Source: Pseudomonadota bacterium (GTDB taxonomy: Bacteria > Pseudomonadota > Alphaproteobacteria > Reyranellales > Reyranellaceae). From it: a stretch of DNA of 59,926 nucleotides. The stretch lies in the NCBI GenBank assembly GCA_018240745.1, contig JAFEFF010000009.1, positions 1-59,926 of the forward strand. The letters are read 5' to 3'. Position numbers and translations under genes: made by a program. Within the stretch, counting starts at the first letter, position 1. Every line of letters begins with the position of its first letter. The notes under the pieces were generated by a model. It was not told the DNA's origin. It did not search any database and saw only the letters and a program-made list of their open reading frames with translations. This document shows positions 36,103 to 43,640 of the stretch, one piece after another.

Positions 36103-37416
36103 ATGGACACCGTCCTGCCCTCGACCACGAACGACCTGCTGGTCGCCGACCACGTCCGCAAGCTCTATCCCAAGGGCAGCGGCGAGGACCTGCTGGTGCT
36201 CGACGACGTCACCCTTACGCTGCGCACCAACGAGATCGTCTCGCTGCTCGGCCGTTCGGGTTCCGGCAAGTCGTCGCTGCTGCGCATCATTGCCGGTCTG
36301 ATGCCGGCCAGCAGCGGCACGGTATCGATCGCCGGCCGGCCAGTGCAGGGACCGGCGCCGGAAGTCGCGATGGTGTTCCAGACCTTCGCCCTCTTTCCCT
36401 GGCTCACCGTGCTGGAGAATGTCGAGATCGGCCTCGAGGCGCAGCGGGTCGCCCCGGCCGAGCGCCACAAGCGCGCGCTGGCGGCGATCGACCTGATCGG
36501 CCTCGACGGCTACGAGAGCGCCTACCCGAAGGAGCTGTCCGGCGGCATGCGCCAACGCGTCGGCCTTGCGCGCGCGCTGGTCGTGCATCCGCGGCTGCTG
36601 CTGATGGACGAGGCCTTCTCGGCGCTCGACGTGCTGACGGCCGAGACGCTGCGCACCGACCTGCTCGACCTGTGGTGCGAAGGCCGCATGCCGATCTCCT
36701 CGATCCTGCTGGTGACGCACAACATCGAGGAGGCGGTGCTGATGTCCGACCGAATCCTGGTGCTGGCCTCCAATCCGGGCCGCATCTCGGCCGAAATCAA
36801 CGTCACGCTGCCGCAGCCCCGCAATCGCCTCGACCCGGCGTTCCGCGCACTGGTCGACGACATCTATGCGCGCATGACGGCGCGCACGCCGGGCAAGACG
36901 GTGCAGGGCATGTTCCCCGGCACCGGCATCTCCCTGGAGCTGCGGCGCGTATCGCCAAACCTGCTGGCCGGCCTCATGGAGCAGGTCGCCGCAGAGCCTC
37001 ATCACGGCAAGGCCGACCTGCCGGCCCTGGCGGGGCCGCTGCAAATGGAGATCGACGACCTGTTCCCGGTCGCGGAAACGCTTCAGCTCCTGCGCTTCGC
37101 CGAGGTGGCGGAGGGCGACATCAGGCTGACCGACGCTGGCCGTCGGTTCGTCGACCTCGATCCCGACGGCCGCAAGCGGCTATTCTCCCAGCACGTGTTG
37201 GCCTACGTGCCGCTCGCCGGCCACATCAAGCGCGTGCTCGACGAGCGCGGCAGCCACGCCGCGCCCGCCAGCCGCTTCAAGGACGAACTCGAGGACCACA
37301 TGCCGGTCCTGTCCGCCGAGCAGACCCTCAAGACCGTGACCTCGTGGGCGCGCTACGGCGAGATCTTCGCCTACGACGAGGACACCGGCGTCTTCAGCCT
37401 CGACAATCCGGCGTAA
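36103..37416 (+). CDS. ABC importer ATPase with C-terminal accessory domain
   Basis: The protein has 437 residues. The N-terminal ~250 residues form a nitrate/sulfonate-type ATPase with Walker A GRSGSGKSS, Q-loop VFQTFALFPW, signature LSGGMRQRV, Walker B LLMDEAFSALD and the switch His in LVTHNIEEAV. The C-terminal ~150 residues (from about 285) form a winged-helix-like AAA-associated domain seen in NitT/TauT ATPases. It pairs with the fused permease upstream. Confidence 0.92.
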   Translation: MDTVLPSTTNDLLVADHVRKLYPKGSGEDLLVLDDVTLTLRTNEIVSLLGRSGSGKSSLLRIIAGLMPASSGTVSIAGRPVQGPAPEVAMVFQTFALFPWLTVLENVEIGLEAQRVAPAERHKRALAAIDLIGLDGYESAYPKELSGGMRQRVGLARALVVHPRLLLMDEAFSALDVLTAETLRTDLLDLWCEGRMPISSILLVTHNIEEAVLMSDRILVLASNPGRISAEINVTLPQPRNRLDPAFRALVDDIYARMTARTPGKTVQGMFPGTGISLELRRVSPNLLAGLMEQVAAEPHHGKADLPALAGPLQMEIDDLFPVAETLQLLRFAEVAEGDIRLTDAGRRFVDLDPDGRKRLFSQHVLAYVPLAGHIKRVLDERGSHAAPASRFKDELEDHMPVLSAEQTLKTVTSWARYGEIFAYDEDTGVFSLDNPA

Positions 37417-37451
37417 GGCGTTGCGTGTTAGGACTCATTTCCAATGAGAGA

Positions 37452-38195
37452 CTACGGCGGCACGGCCGCGCCGGCCCTGGCGATCGCCTTCAGGTCGGCG
37501 TTGACGAAGGAGCAGGAAAATGGCCCCGCCTGCTTGCCCAACAGCTCGCCGAAATCGACGCGTGCGCCGAGGTCGCCGAAGGTCCAGCGCGCCTGGTCGC
37601 GCAGCACCCAGACGAAGACGCGGAGCGTGCGGCCGGCCGAAGGCACCGGATCCAACACATCCGGTCCGATGATCTCGCGCATGACCTCGGGCCACAGGCC
37701 GAGCTCGAAGTCACGGTCGACCCACGGCCGTTCGGTCGCCCAGTCCCTGGCAAAGGCTGCACCGCGTTCCTTGTCGTTGGCGAACTGACGCCAGCAGGCG
37801 TTGGCCGCCGCTCCCAGGCTCACCAGGTCGTCCGGCGAGAGCAGCGTCCAGCGCGTGGCGTCGACATTGACCGAGTCGTGGAAGGAATAGCGGGCCGAGA
37901 TCAGCCGGTCGGAACGATAGAGCGATTCGATGGCGAACTTGTCGCGCGGCCGTTCCGCGACTTCGCGGCGGATCCACTCGTTGTAGCGCCATTCGGCCGG
38001 ACCATCCGGCCTGGCAAACTCGGCCCAGGTCGCCGCAGGCGCCCCGTCCGCGCGTGACACCAGCTTGAGATCACCGCACCCGGCACCCTGGCTGATCGAC
38101 ACCTCGCCCTGCCGGATCGCGATGCAGTCCGCTGCGTGGACAAATCCCGGACACAAGACGACAAGAAGAAAGCCGACGAGCCCCCTGACCCTCAT
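37452..38195 (-). CDS. Secreted protein of unknown function
   Basis: The ATG at 38195 has GAGGGAG five bases upstream and opens a signal peptide (VRGLVGFLLVVLCPGFVHA). The mature part has ~225 residues with Cys at both ends (ADCIAIRQGE and FSCSFVNAD) and a Trp-rich middle. I recognise no family. The protein resembles small periplasmic or outer-surface proteins only by its exported form. A longer frame to 38303 lacks a plausible start signal. Confidence 0.7.
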   Translation of the reverse strand: MRVRGLVGFLLVVLCPGFVHAADCIAIRQGEVSISQGAGCGDLKLVSRADGAPAATWAEFARPDGPAEWRYNEWIRREVAERPRDKFAIESLYRSDRLISARYSFHDSVNVDATRWTLLSPDDLVSLGAAANACWRQFANDKERGAAFARDWATERPWVDRDFELGLWPEVMREIIGPDVLDPVPSAGRTLRVFVWVLRDQARWTFGDLGARVDFGELLGKQAGPFSCSFVNADLKAIARAGAAVPP

Positions 38196-38317
38196 GCGCT
38201 CCCTCGATCTTTTGCGTCGCTCTACGGCGTGCCCCTCGATTTCACCAGTTTCGACGAGCCGATTGCGCGAGGCAATGCCAAGGGTAGACTTGCGACAAAG
38301 CATCCCGAGGAAACGCC

Positions 38318-39343
38318 ATGACTCTTCCCCGCCGCCGCGTCGGCAAGACGCCGCTCGAAGTCACCACGCTCGGCCTGGGCGGCGCACCAATGGGCGGGTT
38401 CCGGGCGACGATCTCGGATGCCGAGGCAATCGAACTCACCAACGTCGCCTACGACCTGGGCGTCCGCTACTTCGACACCTCGCCGTTCTACGGCTACGGG
38501 CGGAGCGAATTGCGCATGGGGGCAGCGTTGCGCGAGAAGCCGCGCGACGACTACGTCCTGTCGACCAAGATCGGCCGCATCATGCACGCCATGAAGCCGG
38601 GCGAGAAACCGCCGGCCGACTTCCGCGCCAACGGCCTGCCCGGCTTCGCGCCGGTGTTCGACTATACCTACGACGGCGTGATGCGCTCGCTCGAGCACTC
38701 GTACTTCCGGCTCGGCATCTCGCGCATCGATATCGCGTTGGTGCATGACGTCGACTTCTGGACGATCAAGGATCGCGCCATCCTCGACCAGCGCTTCAAG
38801 ACGGTGATGGACTCGGGCTTCAAGGCGCTCGACGAGCTGCGCCGCGCCGGCGTCATCGGCGCGATCGGCGTCGGCATCAACGAGAGCGACACCTCGCTGC
38901 GTTTCATCCAGGCCGGCGACTTCGACTGCATGCTGCTGGCCGGCCGCTACACCCTGCTCGAGCAGGGCGGGCTCGAGGCCTTCCTGCCCGAGTGCGTGAA
39001 GCGCGGCGTGTCGGTGATCCTCGGCGGGCCGTACAACTCCGGCATCCTGACCGGCGGCGTGAAGGACGACACCACTCACGACTACGCCCAGGCGCCGCCC
39101 CACCTGATCGAGAAGGCGCGCAGGATCGAGGCGGTATGCAAGCGCCACGGCGTCGAGCTCGGCGCGGCGGCGATGCAGTTCCCGCTGTTCCATCCGGCGC
39201 TGTGCGCGGTGATTCCCGGCGCGCTCGCTGCGAGCGAGGTGAAGCAGAACGTCGAGCGCCTGTCGGTGAAGATCCCGACCGAGCTGTGGAGCGAGCTGAA
39301 GCGCGAGAAGCTGCTCGACCCGAACGCGCCGACGCCGAATTGA
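38318..39343 (+). CDS. Aldo/keto reductase
   Basis: The 341-residue TIM-barrel oxidoreductase uses NADPH. Signature parts are GLGGAPMGGF, YFDTSPFYGYGRSELRMGAAL (catalytic Asp and Tyr), LSTKIGR with the catalytic Lys, and DIALVHDVD with the His. The C-terminal NADP loop is weaker (IPGALAASEVKQNVE). The group that includes L-fucose and pyridoxal dehydrogenases shares the long TYDGVMRSLEHS insert. It stands upstream of the amidohydrolase gene. Confidence 0.92.
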   Translation: MTLPRRRVGKTPLEVTTLGLGGAPMGGFRATISDAEAIELTNVAYDLGVRYFDTSPFYGYGRSELRMGAALREKPRDDYVLSTKIGRIMHAMKPGEKPPADFRANGLPGFAPVFDYTYDGVMRSLEHSYFRLGISRIDIALVHDVDFWTIKDRAILDQRFKTVMDSGFKALDELRRAGVIGAIGVGINESDTSLRFIQAGDFDCMLLAGRYTLLEQGGLEAFLPECVKRGVSVILGGPYNSGILTGGVKDDTTHDYAQAPPHLIEKARRIEAVCKRHGVELGAAAMQFPLFHPALCAVIPGALAASEVKQNVERLSVKIPTELWSELKREKLLDPNAPTPN

Positions 39344-39351
39344 GCGCATTC

Positions 39352-39450
39352 ATATGCGCTGGCGGGCGGCAGCGCCTTCTGAGGCGCGAGAGCCCGCACC
39401 GTGCCGAAAGGACAAGAACGCGCCACTGGAGTGGCGCGTCCCCAGCGAAA
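39352..39450. repeat. Two-hairpin element with CACTGGAGTG core
   Basis: Hairpins GCGCCTTCTGAGGCGC and GCGCCACTGGAGTGGCGC lie inside an outer stem CGCTGG/CCAGCG. The layout matches the element at 5.7 kb, and the core also occurs near base 25. It occupies the gap between the reductase and amidohydrolase genes. Confidence 0.6.
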
Positions 39451-39464
39451 GAGGAGTACCGCCC

Positions 39465-40292
39465 GTGAAGATCATCGACGCGCAAGTCCACATCTGGCGC
39501 CAGACCGTGACGCCGCCGACCGGCAAGCACCGCAAGGTCAGCGAAGTCAGCGCCGCGCAGATGCTGAGGGAGATGGACGAGGCGGGGGTCGATGCCGCTC
39601 TGATCCATCCGCCGATGAGCTGGGACCCGACCTCGCAGGACATGGCGCTGGAGGCGGCGCGGAAATATCCCGACCGCTTCGCCGTGATGGGCCAGTTCGA
39701 TCCCAAGGATCCGGGCAACAAGGCCCTGATCCCGACCTGGCGCCGGCAGCCCGGAATGATGGGCCTGCGCTGGGCGCTGCTGCAACCGGCCGAGCAGAAG
39801 CTGCTGCACGAGGGCGCGCTCGACTGGATCTGGCCGGAGGCGGAGAAGGCGGGCCTCGCCGTCGCCATGATGGGCGGCATCTTCCTCGAGGAGTTCCGCC
39901 GCATCGCCGAGCGTTACCCCGGCCTCAAGCTGATCCTCGACCATTGCGGCCTCAACCGGCTCGGCCAGGATGCCGAGGCCTTCATCCATCTCGACGAGAT
40001 GACGGCGCTCGCGAAGCTGCCCAACGTCGCGGTCAAGATGACCGGTGCGCCGCACTATTCGACGCAACCCTATCCGTTCAGGAACATCCAGGACGGGCTG
40101 CACCGCATCTTCGACGCGTACGGGCCCGACCGGCTGTTCTGGGGCACCGACATCACCCGCATGCCCTGCACCTATCGCCAGTGCGTGACCTTCTTCACCG
40201 AGGAGCTGCCGTGGCTGAAGGGCCAGGACCAGGAGAAGGTGATGGGCCGCGCGCTCTGCAAATGGATCGGCTGGGACTACAAGTTCGGCTGA
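39465..40292 (+). CDS. Amidohydrolase family 2 protein
   Basis: The TIM-barrel hydrolase has 275 residues. The GTG at 39465 follows GAGGAG and starts VKIIDAQVHIWRQ, where the usual DxHxH metal pair is D-A-Q-V-H, so the first His is Gln. The second His lies in LILDHCGL and the catalytic Asp in RLFWGTDITRM. This pattern fits 2-pyrone-4,6-dicarboxylate or isocitrate-lactone type lactonases, which can work without bound metal. A longer frame enters the repeat upstream. It probably follows the reductase on one transcript. Confidence 0.87.
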   Translation: MKIIDAQVHIWRQTVTPPTGKHRKVSEVSAAQMLREMDEAGVDAALIHPPMSWDPTSQDMALEAARKYPDRFAVMGQFDPKDPGNKALIPTWRRQPGMMGLRWALLQPAEQKLLHEGALDWIWPEAEKAGLAVAMMGGIFLEEFRRIAERYPGLKLILDHCGLNRLGQDAEAFIHLDEMTALAKLPNVAVKMTGAPHYSTQPYPFRNIQDGLHRIFDAYGPDRLFWGTDITRMPCTYRQCVTFFTEELPWLKGQDQEKVMGRALCKWIGWDYKFG

Positions 40293-40315
40293 TCGTCACG
40301 CCCGCGGACGGTCGT

Positions 40316-41419
40316 TCAACCGCGCTCCTCATCCTTGAGCAGCTGCTCGATGGTGCGCCGGTTGGCCCCGCTCAGGGTGTCCGATCCGAGAAGCCTGCGA
40401 TAGTGCGCGATGTTCTGCTGGCGGATGAAGGCATCGACGGTAATTTGCGGCGGTGACGCTCGGGGCAGGCGCGGCGCGACCCCTTCGGCCCGCTCGACAA
40501 GCTCGCGCGCCCGCTCCGCCTTGCCGAGTCTATCGTCTGCGGCGGCGAGCGCGTGTATCGCACCGGCGTAGAGCTGCGCCATCTCCACGACCAGGGCGAC
40601 CAGCAGGAAGCCCGCCGCGATCAGGCCGAAGAGACGGCCTGCATAGAAGCCGAGGTCGAACCGGCTGGCGCCCAGGATCGCCGACAGGCCGATGTCGAAC
40701 AGCCAGACCCACATCACCAGCATCAGCCAGAGATCGACCACGCGGAGCGCGCGCTGCCACAACATGCCGAGCGCCGCGAGAGTCAGCAGCCAGACCGCCG
40801 GGCTGAAGCCCTTGGTGACCAATAACGAGTAGTTGTTGCCCCGCATCACGACCGGCAGAAGATCGTGACCGGCGGTCGTAAGCAGGGTCAACCCGGCCAC
40901 GAGCAGGAGCACGACGGCAACGGCCAACGCGGCAGCCGTGCTCGGCCTCGCCATCCACCGTCTCATCGCCGCATCGCGGTCGCGCAACAAGGCGTAGCCG
41001 ATGACGAACAGCGGGAAGCCGCCGTGCCAGAAAATATAGAGCCACGCGGTGGTCTGTGGACCACTTCCCATCAATCCCTGGGAGCTGAAGGCGCCCGGGA
41101 AGCTCAGGGTGTGCGACACGATCATCAGGGCGTCGAACAGGTAGCCCGCCGCCAGCACGAGCAGGCTGAGCGAGCGCAGCCGCAGGCATTGGTCGATCAG
41201 CAGCGCCGCAGTGATGAGGTCGATGAAGAACAACGCCGCCTGATAGGCGGGAATGAACGCCGGTATGCGCGGCAAGGGCGTGCGCACGAACGGTGCGACG
41301 CCGAGAAAGATCATCAGGCACAGCAGGCCGATGACGATGGCGATCTTCTTCTGAAAGGGAGTCGCCCGCGCCGTCGCCAGCGCGACGCTGAATCGATCTG
41401 CGAAGCCCTCGCCCCTCAT
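40316..41419 (-). CDS. MASE4-type membrane sensor with short HYRRLL tail
   Basis: The 367-residue protein has about eight membrane helices (KKIAIVIGLLCLMIFLGV through AGRLFGLIAAGFLLVALVVEM), with the MASE4 pattern RIPAFIPAYQAALFFIDLITAALL. Instead of GGDEF or kinase domains, only ~70 soluble residues follow. Their last ~30 read NIAHYRRLL, then RRTIEQLLKDEE, a motif shared with the small protein at 42.8 kb. It overlaps the cytochrome gene by four bases (ATGA), so regulator, cytochrome and sensor are translationally coupled. Its signal is unknown; a redox or oxygen signal is inferred from context. Confidence 0.85.
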   Translation of the reverse strand: MRGEGFADRFSVALATARATPFQKKIAIVIGLLCLMIFLGVAPFVRTPLPRIPAFIPAYQAALFFIDLITAALLIDQCLRLRSLSLLVLAAGYLFDALMIVSHTLSFPGAFSSQGLMGSGPQTTAWLYIFWHGGFPLFVIGYALLRDRDAAMRRWMARPSTAAALAVAVVLLLVAGLTLLTTAGHDLLPVVMRGNNYSLLVTKGFSPAVWLLTLAALGMLWQRALRVVDLWLMLVMWVWLFDIGLSAILGASRFDLGFYAGRLFGLIAAGFLLVALVVEMAQLYAGAIHALAAADDRLGKAERARELVERAEGVAPRLPRASPPQITVDAFIRQQNIAHYRRLLGSDTLSGANRRTIEQLLKDEERG

Positions 41420-41895
41420 CTTGCGTTCGATGCCGTAACCGCCCGATGGGAAGATGGGGTGAGCATGGGCAGAGTCAACGGCCGGTTGGGGAGATCGGAT
41501 GGTCCGCGAATATCATTCGCACCGATCTCCGCCCGCTCGACGAACGCACGCCGGCCCGGGACATCGGGACCGCGCAACTCCGCCCGAAGACCGAGGATGT
41601 AGGCGATGATGTCCGCCGCCTGCTCGGACGTCAGCTTGAACATCGGCATTCCGGCATGCGGGGTCGTGAACGCCACGCTCAAGGCCATGCTCGTCATGCC
41701 GGGCGTTCGCGCCAGTTCCTGGAAGGTCGGCGCATGCGCATTGGGCGACCGGGGCTCTTCGGGAAGGACGGCGTGGCATTCGGCACAAACCTGCTGTGCC
41801 AATCGTCGGCCATTTTGCACGTCCGCAGCCTGCGTGCGGGCCGCGGCAAGAGTCGCCGCCACCAGCAGGCCCGACAGCGCGACGACCATCTTCAT
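41416..41895 (-). CDS. Class I cytochrome c, exported
   Basis: The product has 159 residues. The signal peptide runs to about residue 23 (AAARTQA). The haem site is CAECH at 37-41, and Met83 or Met85 in AGMPMF is the likely axial ligand. The domain ends near residue 108 (ADIIAYILGL), leaving a ~45-residue tail without a haem motif that is not expected in the family. It overlaps the upstream Crp-type gene by four bases and the MASE4 gene by four bases. An electron-carrier or redox-sensing role is likely. Confidence 0.9.
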   Translation of the reverse strand: MKMVVALSGLLVAATLAAARTQAADVQNGRRLAQQVCAECHAVLPEEPRSPNAHAPTFQELARTPGMTSMALSVAFTTPHAGMPMFKLTSEQAADIIAYILGLRAELRGPDVPGRRAFVERAEIGANDIRGPSDLPNRPLTLPMLTPSSHRAVTASNAR

Positions 41896-42668
41896 GCGCC
41901 GCTCTCGCTGGCGCGGCTGGCGGAAAGATCGGCCAGCTCGTTGAAGGCCGCCCGATCCTTGATCTTCACGTGCTGTCGGTTGCGCACCTCGATGACGCCG
42001 CGGACCGTGAGCTTCTTGAAGCCGCGGCTCACGGCGGCGAGCGACATGCCGACGAACTCGGCGATCTCGGTCCGATCCATCGGCAGATGGATCTCGTTGA
42101 TCGGCTCGCCGCGGCCGGCCTGGAGGTCTTCCAGGAGCTGCAGGAACATCGCCAGCTTGGGCAGCGCTTCCCGACTGGCGACGAGAAAGGCATGTCGCTG
42201 CGCCTGGCGCAGTTCCTGGCAGAGCTTGCAGATCACGTGGAACTCCAGGCCGGCGTCCCTGCGCAGATGGCTCTGGAGCTTTGCCGTCGGCAACTGATAG
42301 GCCGTTACCGGCGTCACTGCCTCCGCCGAGTTGACGTATCGTCCATCATCGGAAAGGCCGAGAAGGTCGCCGGCGAACAGGAACGCATGGATGTGGTCGC
42401 TGCCGTTGGCCTCGGCCGAGAAGGCTTTCACGACACCGGAGATGATATTGTAGATCGCATCGACAGGCTCACCTGCCCGGTAGATGCTTTCGCCCTTCGC
42501 GCATCGGACGACCGAGGCGATCACCGCGAGCCGCGCCCGTTCATCGTCGCTCAGAAGCTGGCGGACAGCACCTTCGGGCCGCCTGGACACGCTCCAGGGA
42601 TGGGCGGCGCGGATCGCCGGACCCTTCCGCCCGACGGACGCCTTGATGTCAGGGACGTTGCGATTCAT
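41892..42668 (-). CDS. Crp/Fnr-family regulator without N-terminal cysteines
   Basis: The 258-residue regulator has a cyclic-nucleotide-type sensor fold (ESIYRAGEPVDAIYNIISGVVKAF) and a Crp-type helix-turn-helix, MDRTEIAEFVGMSLAAVSRGFKKL. The recognition helix reads AAVSR, so the Glu of FNR proteins is Ala. It lacks the CxxC cluster and is more like FixK, DNR or NnrR. The ATG at 42668 is chosen over an upstream frame. A perfect TTGAT-N4-ATCAA box lies 54 bases upstream. It leads the operon with the cytochrome and MASE4 genes. Confidence 0.9.
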   Translation of the reverse strand: MNRNVPDIKASVGRKGPAIRAAHPWSVSRRPEGAVRQLLSDDERARLAVIASVVRCAKGESIYRAGEPVDAIYNIISGVVKAFSAEANGSDHIHAFLFAGDLLGLSDDGRYVNSAEAVTPVTAYQLPTAKLQSHLRRDAGLEFHVICKLCQELRQAQRHAFLVASREALPKLAMFLQLLEDLQAGRGEPINEIHLPMDRTEIAEFVGMSLAAVSRGFKKLTVRGVIEVRNRQHVKIKDRAAFNELADLSASRASESGA

Positions 42669-42721
42669 TGGCAAGCGGCTCCGTTGGCGATGAAGCCTAG
42701 CCGACAAAATCTTCGACGAGT

Positions 42722-42735
42722 TTGATCGGGATCAA
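42722..42735. promoter_or_regulatory. Perfect FNR box between divergent genes
   Basis: TTGATCGGGATCAA is a perfect TTGAT-N4-ATCAA palindrome in the 141-base gap. It lies 54 bases before the Crp-type gene and 75 bases before the small gene on the other strand, so it could control either or both. Confidence 0.8.
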
Positions 42736-42809
42736 CTTTTTGTGGGGTTGCGAGGTTGGTCCCGGCGCCAACCGACGCTACCTGTTGCCCCATTGTGCAA
42801 GACTTGGTC

Positions 42810-43004
42810 ATGTCGACTTCAGCCCGCGAGATCCATGAGCTCAACATCCGCCATTACCGGAAACTGCTCGAAACCGAGACCGACCCGAACCGGCGGCGGA
42901 TAATCATCTCGCTCCTGCAAGAGGAAGAAGCGACTTTGGCCAGGCTGGATCGGCCGATCAACCGTCGCCCATCTCCGCCCAATCGCGCCAATGAGAAGGA
43001 TTGA
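42810..43004 (+). CDS. Small HYRKLL-motif protein, 64 aa
   Basis: The protein starts MSTSAREIHELNIRHYRKLL and continues with RRRIIISLLQEEEATLARLD, predicted as two short helices rich in Arg and Glu. The NIxHYRxLL ... RRxIxxLLxxEE pattern repeats the tail of the MASE4 protein, the only other such sequence in the window. The ATG at 42810 is the natural start. Its end overlaps the convergent 64-residue gene by 47 bases. The function is unknown; the FNR box suggests a response to low oxygen. Confidence 0.7.
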   Translation: MSTSAREIHELNIRHYRKLLETETDPNRRRIIISLLQEEEATLARLDRPINRRPSPPNRANEKD

Positions 43005-43152
43005 CCTCGACCCGCTCGCCTTCGCTGTTGAACCATCCCGACCCCGTGCGACGACAGGGAAAGGCGAGCGCATGCACCTCGCCTTCCTCGATCACGCTGA
43101 GCTGAAGGTCGCGATCGAAGGGCGCACTGGCTATCGGTTGCCATTTTCCCAT
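42958..43152 (-). CDS. Small conserved protein, 64 aa, FNR box upstream
   Basis: The ATG at 43152 begins MGKWQPIASAPFDRDLQLSV, then GEVHALAFPCRR and ends with PSHWRDW. The W-x-PI-x-x-AP start resembles DUF551-type small proteins. No ribosome site is visible; TAAATT lies at -12 to -7 from the ATG, and a perfect FNR box is centred 41.5 bp upstream, which fits a leaderless, class II activated transcript. An earlier TTG (43158) is possible. Its 3' end overlaps the plus-strand small gene by 47 bases. Confidence 0.68.
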   Translation of the reverse strand: MGKWQPIASAPFDRDLQLSVIEEGEVHALAFPCRRTGSGWFNSEGERVEVNPSHWRDWAEMGDG

Positions 43153-43179
43153 GCACAAAATTTATCGCGCGGCCGCGGC

Positions 43180-43207
43180 GCGCTGATTGATGCACATCAA
43201 TCAGCGC
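43180..43207. promoter_or_regulatory. 28-bp palindrome containing a perfect FNR box
   Basis: GCGCTGATTGATG, CA, CATCAATCAGCGC forms 13-bp perfect arms. TTGATGCACATCAA at 43187-43200 is its core. The centre is 41.5 bp from the ATG of the 64-residue gene, the standard class II activator spacing. It also follows the CHRD gene by nine bases, so it could double as a transcription end. Confidence 0.8.
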
Positions 43208-43216
43208 CAGACTTGC

Positions 43217-43636
43217 CTAGCGCGCCGCTACTACCGGTCCGCACACTTCACCAGCGGGGAACTTCTCGGTCTTGAGCACGACGTACCAGCGGCCGGCTTC
43301 GAGATCGGCAGCCTGCCGCTCTGTCAGGGTTGCCTCGCCGGGATGCGGGTTGCCTTCGAGCGGAAGGTTTATCGGCACGATCGACGAATCGGTGCCCTCG
43401 ATGTCTGGGCCACGAAATTCAGCCCAGGTGATCGGGCCGGACAGACCGCGATAGTCGAGGCTCCAGGTCAGGATGCGGCGTGACGGCGAGTAACTCGCAG
43501 TCAGGCTGGCCCATCCCGGGCTGTCGCCCTTTAGCACGGCGGTGAAGTGCGGCTTGTTCTCGACCGGATCGCCCGGATAGAAATTGCCGCAGCCCGCGAG
43601 CAGCAGCGCCGCGACCAGAAGCGAAACGACTCTCAT
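43217..43636 (-). CDS. CHRD-domain lipoprotein
   Basis: The 139-residue product has a lipoprotein signal (RVVSLLVAALLLAG-C). The mature part matches the CHRD (chordin) domain, with HFTAVLKGDSPGWASLTASYSPSRRILTWSLDYRGLSG and a later GEATLTERQAADLEAGRWYVVLKTEKFPAGEVCGPV. The start is ATG 43636, four bases after the monooxygenase gene stops, so both are one unit. CHRD domains occur in bacterial surface proteins of unclear role. Confidence 0.88.
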   Translation of the reverse strand: MRVVSLLVAALLLAGCGNFYPGDPVENKPHFTAVLKGDSPGWASLTASYSPSRRILTWSLDYRGLSGPITWAEFRGPDIEGTDSSIVPINLPLEGNPHPGEATLTERQAADLEAGRWYVVLKTEKFPAGEVCGPVVAAR

Positions 43637-43640
43637 CCGC

